This document shows, one piece after another, positions 1-5,799 of a stretch of DNA of 6,203 nucleotides. Made by a program: the position numbers and the translations under genes. Each line of letters starts with the position of its first letter. Within the stretch, counting starts at the first letter, position 1. Below the pieces are notes generated by a model. It saw nothing but the letters and a program-made list of their open reading frames with translations. It did no database searches and had not been told where the DNA came from. The DNA is from Alphaproteobacteria bacterium (lineage in GTDB: Bacteria; Pseudomonadota; Alphaproteobacteria; JABAAW01), in NCBI GenBank assembly GCA_014239005.1, contig JABAAA010000078.1:1-6203 (forward strand), read 5' to 3'.

Positions 1-22
1 CCCTTCGCCCTGCGTTCCCCTT

Positions 23-28
23 TACAAT
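23..28 (+). promoter_or_regulatory. candidate -10 element TACAAT before the dehydrogenase gene
   Basis: TACAAT ends six bases before the ATG at 35, so transcription starting at the usual distance would begin at or next to the start codon. Together with the lack of any purine-rich ribosome-binding site, this would fit a leaderless transcript. The matching -35 would fall at the window edge and cannot be judged. It may equally be chance within an upstream operon. Confidence 0.25.
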
Positions 29-34
29 GTTCCC

Positions 35-1219
35 ATGCGCTTCGCCCTGACCGCCGAGCAAACCCTGATCGTCGAGACGGTACGCCGTTTTGTCGAACAG
101 GAGATCTACCCACACGAAGAACAGGTGGAACGGGAAGGCTTTGTCCCGCCGACGTTGGCGCGCTCGATTCAAGAGAAAGTGTTGGGCTTGGGCTTTTATG
201 CGCCGAACTTTCCCGTCGAAGTGGGCGGAGGAGGGCTCGATCACCTCAGCTTCGCGCTGTTGGAACGCGAGCTCGGCAGAGGTTCGATGGCGCTCACCCA
301 CTTTTGGGGCAGACCGCAAAACATCCTCATGGCGTGCAAAGGAGAACAAAGAGAACGCTTCCTGCTGCCCGCCGTGCGCGGCGAGAAGATGGACGCGCTC
401 GCCATGACCGAACCCGGCGCGGGCTCAGACATCCGCAGCATGCAGGCGAAAGCCACCCGCCATCGCCATCCGCGACAAGGCGAAGGATGGCTACTACAAG
501 GCAGCAAACACTTCATCTCCGGCGCAGCCCACGCCGACTTCGTCATCACCTTTTTTGCCAGCAGCGAAGAGACAACGCCACGCGGCAAGAAACAAGCTTT
601 GACATGCTTCTTGGTGGAACGCGGCACGGAAGGCTTTGCGATCGAAAAGGGCTACGAGAGCGTCTCGCATCGAGGCTATCCGAACTCGATTCTGACCTTC
701 GACGATTGCTTCGTCTCGGATGCGCACGTCCTAGGCGCTCCGCACACAGCCCTTGCGCTCATGAACGAGTGGTTGTATGCAACCCGCATCACGGTGGCTG
801 CTCAATCGGTCGGACGCGCGCGCCGCGCCTTTGACATGGCGTGCGCATGGGCTGCCGAGCGCAAGCAGTTCGGACAGACGATCGGCAAGTTTCAAGGGAC
901 GGGCTTCAAACTCGCCGACATGATCACGGCAATCGACGCTAGCGACTGGCTAACCTTGCACGCAGCTTGGCGGCTGGACGAGGGACTGCCTGCCGAACGC
1001 GAGGTCGCCTCTGCCAAGCTCCATGCAACCGAAACCTTGGCGAAGGTCACGGACGACGCAATTCAAATCTACGGCGGCATGGGCTTGATGCGCGACTTGC
1101 CCCTCGAGCGCTTTTGGCGCGACGCACGCGTCGAGCGCATATGGGACGGCACCTCGGAGATTCAGCGTCACATCATCGCCCGCTCCTTGCTGAGACCGCT
1201 GGAAAAAAACAGAGGATAA
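35..1219 (+). CDS. acyl-CoA dehydrogenase family flavoprotein
   Basis: Predicted cytosolic FAD enzyme of 394 residues, the usual length for the family, oxidising (or in reverse reducing) the alpha,beta bond of an acyl-CoA and passing electrons to a flavoprotein carrier. The N-terminal helical domain covers about residues 1-120. The beta-domain signature MTEPGAGSD is at 124-132, and GSKHFISG follows at 156-163. The C-terminal domain shows RKQFG (276-280), QIYGGMG (344-350) and RFWRDARVERIWDGTSEIQ (359-377). The residue aligned with the medium-chain enzyme's catalytic Glu376 (in YEGT) is Asp371 here, which is unusual. ATG 35 gives a typical family N-terminus (MRFALTAEQ). The frame is open upstream to the window edge, but that part reads proline-rich and unlike the family. 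There is no visible Shine-Dalgarno. A ligase and a CaiD-like hydratase follow on the same strand. Family assignment is firm; substrate is unknown (short/branched acyl-CoA or a crotonobetainyl-CoA-like role are both possible). Confidence 0.93.
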   Translation: MRFALTAEQTLIVETVRRFVEQEIYPHEEQVEREGFVPPTLARSIQEKVLGLGFYAPNFPVEVGGGGLDHLSFALLERELGRGSMALTHFWGRPQNILMACKGEQRERFLLPAVRGEKMDALAMTEPGAGSDIRSMQAKATRHRHPRQGEGWLLQGSKHFISGAAHADFVITFFASSEETTPRGKKQALTCFLVERGTEGFAIEKGYESVSHRGYPNSILTFDDCFVSDAHVLGAPHTALALMNEWLYATRITVAAQSVGRARRAFDMACAWAAERKQFGQTIGKFQGTGFKLADMITAIDASDWLTLHAAWRLDEGLPAEREVASAKLHATETLAKVTDDAIQIYGGMGLMRDLPLERFWRDARVERIWDGTSEIQRHIIARSLLRPLEKNRG

Positions 1220-1220
1220 C

Positions 1221-1252
1221 AAGGATAATATAGAAAGGATAATATAGAAAGG
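1221..1252 (+). repeat. 14-bp tandem repeat with -10-like cores
   Basis: The unit AAGGATAATATAGA occurs at 1221-1234 and again at 1235-1248, followed by a partial AAGG at 1249-1252. A degraded AGGATAAC precedes it and overlaps the dehydrogenase stop. Each copy contains GATAAT/TAATAT, resembling a sigma-70 -10 hexamer. The repeat sits in the 73-base gap between dehydrogenase and synthetase genes, so it may carry a duplicated promoter or a spacing element for the synthetase gene. No convincing -35 was seen. Confidence 0.8.
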
Positions 1253-1292
1253 TTTCGTCCTTCCTAATCACAACAATTAACACCTAGATACG

Positions 1293-3479
1293 ATGTCCTC
1301 GCCCGCCCTCGCCGCCTCGCGCCTCGCTCGCCTGCTACGCCCGCGCACGATCGCCGCCATCGGCGGAAAAGAAGCAGCACAAGTCGTCTACCAGTGCAAA
1401 GCCATGAACTACCAAGGCAGCATCTTTCCCATCCACCCCACCAAAAAAGAAGTGCACGGAATCCGATGCTACCCCTCGCTGGAAGCCCTGCCCGTAGCTC
1501 CCGACGCAACCTTTCTCGGCGTCAACCACCGCCTCACCGTCGAGCTCACGCGCAAGCTCCAGACGATGGGCGCAGGCGGCGCCGTCTCCTACGCCTCCGG
1601 GTTCAGCGAAGCGCAAGGCGAGATCGAAGACGGAAGCAGACTCCAACAACAGCTCCTCGACGCAGCGCAAGACATGCCGCTGCTAGGACCCAACTGCTAC
1701 GGATTCGTCAACTGCCTCGAAAGAGTCGTCATCTGGCCAGACCAACACGCAGGACAGCCCTGCACAAAAGGCGTCGCCCTGCTAACCCAATCCTCGAACA
1801 TCGCCATGAACATGTCCATGCAGAAACGCGCGACACCGCTCGCCTTCTTCTCCTCGCTCGGCAACCAAGCGCAGACGGGCATGCTGGAGCTCGCGCAAGC
1901 GCTGCTCGAAGACGAACGCATCACCGCTATCGGACTCGTCATCGAAGGCATCACCGAAATCGAACGACTCGAAAACCTTGCCATCCGCGCTCGAGACTTG
2001 CAAAAACCCCTCGTCGCACTCAAGGTCGGGCGCAGCGAGCAAGCGCGCCGCGCAGCCCTCACCCATACCGCCTCCCTCTCCGGCAGCTTCGAGGCAACCC
2101 AAGCCGCCTTGAGCAGACTCGGAATCGGACAGGTGCAAACCCTACCCATACTCATGGAGACGCTCAAACTCCTTCACACGCACGGCGCGCTCCAAGACGC
2201 GAGACTCTCCTCCATGAGCTGTTCGGGCGGAGAAGCGGCGCTCGTCGCAGACCAAGTCTACGCAAGAAAAAAAGCCCGATTTCCCAAACTCTCGCCACAA
2301 CAACAGACCAGCATCAAAAAAACCCTCCCCAAAATGGTGACCGCCGCAAACCCCCTCGATTACCACACCTTCATTTGGGCAAACCGCAAAGCCATGACGA
2401 ACACCTTCTCCGCCATGCTCGCTTGTCCCGTCGATTTGCACTTGCTCGTCTGCGACTTTCCCCACGAACAACGATGCTCCGACGCAGACTGGATGCCTGC
2501 TGCCGAGGCGCTCTTCGATGCCGTAGAGAAAACAGGCGCGCGCGCCGCCGTCGTCGCAACCTTGCACGAAAACATGCCGGAAACTTGGGCTCAACGATTC
2601 TTACAGCAAGGAATCGCACCGCTGTACGGCATGCAAGAAGCCTTGGATGCCATCGAGGTTGCTGCCGACATCGGCGCACGATGGAAAACATGGCTCCAAG
2701 AACGACAACGACCTCTCTTCCTCAAGCCGACGGCAAGAAAAACAGAAGAAACAACGAAAGCGAAGATCACGAAAAAAAACAAATTGTGGGACGAGTTCCA
2801 AGCAAAAACGATTTTGAAAGAACACGGCATCCCTGTCCCGCGCGGCAAGAAGGTGTTGAGCGCAGAGGAGGCATGCGCCTTCCAGCAAGAGATCGGAGGA
2901 GCGGTGGTCTTGAAGGTGTTGGGAGTGGCGCACAAGAGCGATTCGCAAGCCTTAGCGCTCGACTTGGATTCCGAGCAAGACGTCCAAAACGCTTTCAAAA
3001 GGCTTTCGGGGCTGTCGCAAAAGCTTGCCCGCCATAAGAATGGTGAGAATGGCGAGAATGGGATAGGGAACGAGCCTGCTCCGCAAGGTTTGCTGGTCGA
3101 GCAGATGGTCACAGGAGCTCTCTGCGAGTTGCTGCTCGGCATCACGCGCGACGAGCAGTTCGGCTTGATGCTGACGCTCGCGTGGGGCGGGAAGCTGGTA
3201 GAGTTGAGGGGCGAGCGTGTCGTGTTGCCTTTGCCGGTGTTGCGTGAGGAGGCAGAAGAGGCCTTGGCGTCTCTTTCGCTGTTGAAACTGCTGGAGGGCT
3301 ATCGAGGCGGGGAACGTGGCGACATTGCGTCCTTGTTGACTTTGTGCGAGCGTTTGTCGCAATTTGCAGAAGGACACGCGGAGCGTTTGCTCGAGCTGGA
3401 TGTGAATCCTGTCGTCGTCTGTAGCGAGAAGAGCGGAAAAGGTGCTATCGCGCTCGACGCTTTGTTGAGGACGCTCTAA
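1293..3479 (+). CDS. fused alpha-beta NDP-forming acyl-CoA synthetase
   Basis: Member of the ADP-forming acetyl-CoA synthetase/'acetate--CoA ligase' superfamily, 728 residues, with alpha and beta modules in one chain. It should interconvert acid + ATP + CoA and acyl-CoA + ADP + Pi (AMP-forming relatives exist), in the cytosol. A CoA-binding Rossmann domain covers about 10-140 (LGPNCYG at 131-137). Ligase-CoA domains follow: GNQAQTGMLEL (190-200) and RAALTHTASLSG (253-264), whose His258 matches the phospho-histidine of the Pyrococcus alpha subunit. SCSGGEAALVAD is at 309-320 and NPLDYH at 353-358. A Lys/Thr-rich linker (about 478-497) leads to the ATP-grasp module: HGIPVPRGKK (511-520), HKSD (547-550), VEQMVTGALCELLLGITRD (602-620), FGLMLTLAWGG (623-633), and the probable metal site ELDVNP (701-706). 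The Gly-Gly normally after HKSD is replaced by Ser-Gln. An in-frame TAA at 1278 makes ATG 1293 the earliest ATG. No Shine-Dalgarno is visible. Strand composition flips near the linker. Confidence 0.92.
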   Translation: MSSPALAASRLARLLRPRTIAAIGGKEAAQVVYQCKAMNYQGSIFPIHPTKKEVHGIRCYPSLEALPVAPDATFLGVNHRLTVELTRKLQTMGAGGAVSYASGFSEAQGEIEDGSRLQQQLLDAAQDMPLLGPNCYGFVNCLERVVIWPDQHAGQPCTKGVALLTQSSNIAMNMSMQKRATPLAFFSSLGNQAQTGMLELAQALLEDERITAIGLVIEGITEIERLENLAIRARDLQKPLVALKVGRSEQARRAALTHTASLSGSFEATQAALSRLGIGQVQTLPILMETLKLLHTHGALQDARLSSMSCSGGEAALVADQVYARKKARFPKLSPQQQTSIKKTLPKMVTAANPLDYHTFIWANRKAMTNTFSAMLACPVDLHLLVCDFPHEQRCSDADWMPAAEALFDAVEKTGARAAVVATLHENMPETWAQRFLQQGIAPLYGMQEALDAIEVAADIGARWKTWLQERQRPLFLKPTARKTEETTKAKITKKNKLWDEFQAKTILKEHGIPVPRGKKVLSAEEACAFQQEIGGAVVLKVLGVAHKSDSQALALDLDSEQDVQNAFKRLSGLSQKLARHKNGENGENGIGNEPAPQGLLVEQMVTGALCELLLGITRDEQFGLMLTLAWGGKLVELRGERVVLPLPVLREEAEEALASLSLLKLLEGYRGGERGDIASLLTLCERLSQFAEGHAERLLELDVNPVVVCSEKSGKGAIALDALLRTL
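3037..3063 (+). repeat. in-frame 9-nt triplet repeat in the synthetase gene
   Basis: Three near-identical copies of AGAATGGNG (3037-3045, 3046-3054, 3055-3063) encode the NGENGENG stretch at residues 583-590 of the synthetase. It lies in a variable surface segment between the HKSD motif and the VEQMV strand of the ATP-grasp module. The repeat is a multiple of three, so gain or loss of copies would keep the frame. Confidence 0.85.
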
Positions 3480-3504
3480 GTTAAGAGCAGGATCGAGAAC
3501 AGAC

Positions 3505-3524
3505 AACTTGAACAAACTTGAACG
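3505..3524 (+). repeat. 10-bp tandem repeat upstream of the hydratase gene
   Basis: AACTTGAACA (3505-3514) is followed directly by AACTTGAACG (3515-3524), just before the ribosome-binding site of the hydratase gene. It is the second intergenic gap in this window with a short tandem duplication. No function can be assigned. Confidence 0.75.
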
Positions 3525-3532
3525 AAAGGAGG
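3525..3532 (+). promoter_or_regulatory. strong ribosome-binding site AAAGGAGG for the hydratase
   Basis: AAAGGAGG is a near-perfect anti-16S match, eight bases before ATG 3541. It decides the start in favour of 3541 over the upstream in-frame TTG at 3508. It also stands out, because the two upstream genes have no recognisable Shine-Dalgarno. Confidence 0.85.
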
Positions 3533-3540
3533 ACGGAGAC

Positions 3541-4353
3541 ATGGCGGACAGTACTTCAAAAGCGGTGACAACAACGAGGAACGGGGGCGTGTTCGAGGTG
3601 AGGGTGGATCGTCCTCCTGCGAACGCGATCGACATGGCGACTTCGCGTGCCTTGGGGGAGGCGTTCAAGGAGTTGCGTGACGACAAGGATTTGCGCGTCG
3701 GCATTGTTTCTACGGGCGGGGAGAAGTTTTTTTCGGGGGGCTGGGATTTGAAAGCCGCGGCGGAGGGCGAGCATGTGACGCACGACTACGGGGTGGGAGG
3801 ATTTGCGGGATTGCAAGAGTTGTTGGATATGAACAAGCCTGTGTTGTGCGCGGTCGAAGGGATGGCGGTGGGGGGAGGATTTGAGTTGGCGTTGTCGTGC
3901 GATTTGATTTATGCGACCGAGGCGAGTCGCTTCGCCTTGCCGGAGATTCGCGCGGGAACTTTGGCGGATGCGGCTAGCATCAAGTTGCCGAAGCGCGTTG
4001 CCTATCATGTGGCGATGGACATGCTGTTGACGGGTCGATGGATGGGGGCTGACGAGGCGATGCGATGGGGAATTGTGAAGGAGGTGGTGAAGGGTGACGG
4101 GCAAGGGGATGGCGAGGCTTTGATGGCTCGTGTTCGAGAGGCTGCGAGGTTGTTGGCGGCAGGTCCTCCGTTAGTTTTTGCTGCGATCAAGGAGGTGGTG
4201 CGAGAGGCGGAGTCGCGTAGTTTTCAAGATGTGATGAGCAGGATTTCTCGGAAGCGATTTCGAACGGTCGAGCGGCTTTACGATAGCGAAGATCACGAGG
4301 AGGGCTTTCGCGCCTTTGCCGAGAAACGCACGCCGCAGTGGAAGGGGCGGTGA
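3541..4353 (+). CDS. enoyl-CoA hydratase/isomerase, carnitinyl-CoA dehydratase (CaiD)-like
   Basis: Crotonase-fold enzyme of 270 residues, predicted cytosolic, hydrating an enoyl-CoA (in CaiD: crotonobetainyl-CoA to carnitinyl-CoA). From memory of E. coli CaiD, long stretches agree: PPANAID (25-31), EKFFSGGWDLKAAAEGE (61-77), GGFAGL (86-91), GGGFELAL (111-118), FALPEIRAGT (131-140), and the C-terminal end FAEKRTPQWKGR. Glu115 and Glu135 fall at the positions of CaiD's two catalytic glutamates (111 and 131), so activity is likely. The segment after Glu135 reads TLADAASIKLPK and lacks the Gly-Gly common in hydratases. The oxyanion-hole strand SGGWDL is intact. The start at ATG 3541 is set by AAAGGAGG; a TTG 33 bases upstream would overlap that site. 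The gene follows the synthetase after a 61-base gap, is very G-rich on its coding strand, and ends one base before the methyltransferase start. Substrate specificity remains inference. Confidence 0.92.
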   Translation: MADSTSKAVTTTRNGGVFEVRVDRPPANAIDMATSRALGEAFKELRDDKDLRVGIVSTGGEKFFSGGWDLKAAAEGEHVTHDYGVGGFAGLQELLDMNKPVLCAVEGMAVGGGFELALSCDLIYATEASRFALPEIRAGTLADAASIKLPKRVAYHVAMDMLLTGRWMGADEAMRWGIVKEVVKGDGQGDGEALMARVREAARLLAAGPPLVFAAIKEVVREAESRSFQDVMSRISRKRFRTVERLYDSEDHEEGFRAFAEKRTPQWKGR

Positions 4354-4354
4354 C

Positions 4355-5563
4355 ATGGTTGGCGAGCGTCAGACACAGGAGACTTTAAAGGCACGCACAA
4401 TTTTTTGTCGTGACAATTTAGAAGTTTTGCGAGGCATTAACAGCAATTCGATCGATTTAATTTACTTGGATCCTCCTTTCAACAAGGGAAAGGAATTTCA
4501 CGCCCCTATCGGAACGACTGCCGAAGGTGCTTCTTTTCACGATATATGGTCTCCTGACGAGGTGAAAGACGAATGGCATGTACAAGTAGAGGGTCGTCAA
4601 CCTGAGCTTTACAATTACTTGGATGCGGTGAGCATGATAGGCAGTCGCTCTGCCAAATATTATTTAATCTACATGGCAATTCGATTGATGGAGATGCGTC
4701 GCATTTTGAAAGATTCTGGTAGTATTTATTTACATTGTGACCCAACTGCCAGCCACTATTTAAAATTATTGATGGATACGATTTTTGGTCACGAAAATTT
4801 TATCAATGAGATTGTATGGTGCTATCGCACAGGCGGAGCAAGCAAACGATGGTGGAGCAAAAAGCACGATGTTATTTTTCTTTATGCGAAAAACGAAAAA
4901 GGAAGATTCTTTGATGTACAGTATCAGAGGATTTACTACGAAAAGCCGTTCTTTACAACCAAGAAAGACAGCGAAGGCAGGCTCTATGCGGATGTTATTG
5001 TCAGAGATGTGTGGGATGATATAAAAGCGGTGTTGAATATGTCTAAGGAAAGCACTTCTTATCCGACGCAGAAACCTTTGCCGTTGATCGAACGTGTTAT
5101 TATGGCGAGTAGCAAAAAGGGTGATATGGTATTAGATCCTTTTTGCGGTTGTGCGACGACCTGCATCGCAGCAGAAAAATTAGAAAGAAATTGGGTGGGA
5201 ATCGATATATCGGCAAAGGCTTACGAGCTAGTCCAACAAAGATTAGACAACGAAGTTCCTGAAGATTTGCTTCGCGGAAAGCCGTTTTTCAGAGAGGACA
5301 TACCCGCAAGGACGGATATTAACTACAAGTCTTCGCCAACGAAAGAAGACAAACAGCTTCTTTTTGGAAAGCAAAATAGCAAATGCGCAGGATGCGGAAC
5401 AAAGTTTGAAATACAGCATTTTGAAATTGACCACATTATTCCACGCTCGCAAGGAGGGGGGAACGAACGAGAGAACCTGCAATTGTTATGCGGAAATTGT
5501 AATCGTATGAAGGGCAATCGTCCTATGGAATACTTGACGCAACGCCTTAAAATCTATCGGTAG
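4355..5563 (+). CDS. beta-class DNA methyltransferase fused to a C-terminal HNH nuclease domain
   Basis: A 402-residue protein predicted to methylate adenine-N6 or cytosine-N4 in DNA using S-adenosylmethionine, with a nuclease-like tail. Catalytic motif IV LDPPFNKG (38-45) comes first. A putative recognition region (about 150-235) follows, then SYPTQKP (235-241), then the SAM-binding motif I DPFCGCATT (261-269) and VGIDIS (281-286). This order is that of beta-class enzymes (N6_N4_Mtase family). After about residue 308 a linker leads to an HNH domain: CAGC (344-347), DHIIP (359-363), NLQLLC (374-379) and CGNCN (379-383). The two Cys pairs fit a zinc-holding treble clef. ATG 4355 lies one base after the hydratase stop, with AAGGGG seven bases upstream inside the hydratase's last codons. 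The gene is far AT-richer than its neighbours (one sampled line, 4681-4740, has 21 G+C in 60), suggesting transfer. No separate restriction enzyme or specificity subunit is visible. Confidence 0.9.
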   Translation: MVGERQTQETLKARTIFCRDNLEVLRGINSNSIDLIYLDPPFNKGKEFHAPIGTTAEGASFHDIWSPDEVKDEWHVQVEGRQPELYNYLDAVSMIGSRSAKYYLIYMAIRLMEMRRILKDSGSIYLHCDPTASHYLKLLMDTIFGHENFINEIVWCYRTGGASKRWWSKKHDVIFLYAKNEKGRFFDVQYQRIYYEKPFFTTKKDSEGRLYADVIVRDVWDDIKAVLNMSKESTSYPTQKPLPLIERVIMASSKKGDMVLDPFCGCATTCIAAEKLERNWVGIDISAKAYELVQQRLDNEVPEDLLRGKPFFREDIPARTDINYKSSPTKEDKQLLFGKQNSKCAGCGTKFEIQHFEIDHIIPRSQGGGNERENLQLLCGNCNRMKGNRPMEYLTQRLKIYR

Positions 5564-5588
5564 AAAGTACTGTCGCGCTTGCTCGCCT

Positions 5589-5614
5589 CGCGTTTTGTCA
5601 TCCAACAAGGCGCG
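5589..5614 (+). repeat. 10-bp hairpin with 6-base loop after the methyltransferase gene
   Basis: CGCGTTTTGT (5589-5598) pairs with ACAAGGCGCG (5605-5614) as RNA, using two G-U pairs, around the loop CATCCA. It starts 26 bases after the methyltransferase stop. No T run follows on the plus strand, so it is at best a weak or Rho-assisted 3' end signal. It overlaps and would compete with the larger hairpin beginning at 5610. Confidence 0.5.
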
Positions 5615-5674
5615 TGTTCGTCTCTGCTCGCCTGCGCTTTTTAAAGAGCGCGCTTCGCAGAGGCAAACACGCGC
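5610..5674. repeat. 65-base long imperfect hairpin
   Basis: The 18-base arm GCGCGTGTTCGTCTCTGC (5610-5627) is the inverse of GCAGAGGCAAACACGCGC (5657-5674) at 16 of 18 positions. Inside lies a second near-palindrome, GCGCTTTTTAAAGAGCGC (5634-5651), centred on TTTAAA, in nearly the same register. The whole element can fold as one long stem, like REP-type or MITE-like palindromes. It has no T run, so an intrinsic terminator is unlikely. Copies elsewhere in the genome cannot be checked here. Confidence 0.7.
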
Positions 5675-5729
5675 ATCACAACAAATCCTATTCCTCGTCT
5701 ACAACGAAACCCGTAGCAGTCTCTTGTTT

Positions 5730-5794
5730 AAAAAATGTTTTTGTCGTTGTGAAGCGCGCCCGTAAGGTAGCGCAAGCGAACAACGACAAAAACA
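5730..5794 (-). terminator. intrinsic terminator for minus-strand transcription
   Basis: TGTTTTTGTCGTTGT (5736-5750) and ACAACGACAAAAACA (5780-5794) are perfect 15-base inverse copies around a 29-base loop. The loop itself holds a GCGC/GCGC pair (5754-5757 with 5770-5773). On the minus strand the hairpin is followed at once by six T (plus-strand A at 5730-5735). On the plus strand no T run follows, so the signal points leftward. It starts six bases after the stop of the minus-strand frame ending at 5800, which supports real leftward transcription there. Confidence 0.65.
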
Positions 5795-5799
5795 CATAC

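Noticed and set aside
1394..3037. A 547-codon open frame overlapping the synthetase gene in another plus-strand frame
   Set aside because: Its product is dominated by Arg, His and Pro with no domain logic. It is a shadow produced by the C-rich composition of the synthetase gene's first half.
3508..3540. Upstream TTG start extending the hydratase by 11 residues
   Set aside because: The strong AAAGGAGG site at 3525-3532 would lie inside the coding region and is correctly spaced for ATG 3541; the extra residues do not match the family.
2952..3704. A 250-codon minus-strand frame across the synthetase/hydratase junction
   Set aside because: It is antisense to two genes with clear catalytic motifs, and its product shows no recognisable domain; composition explains it.
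4316..4354. Upstream TTG start extending the methyltransferase by 13 residues
   Set aside because: The extension overlaps the conserved hydratase C-terminus and reads Arg/Gly-rich; ATG 4355 has its own purine-rich site.
5610..5674. Long hairpin as an intrinsic terminator for the methyltransferase
   Set aside because: No T run follows on the plus strand (the sequence goes on ATCACAACAAATCC), so it is listed only as an inverted repeat.
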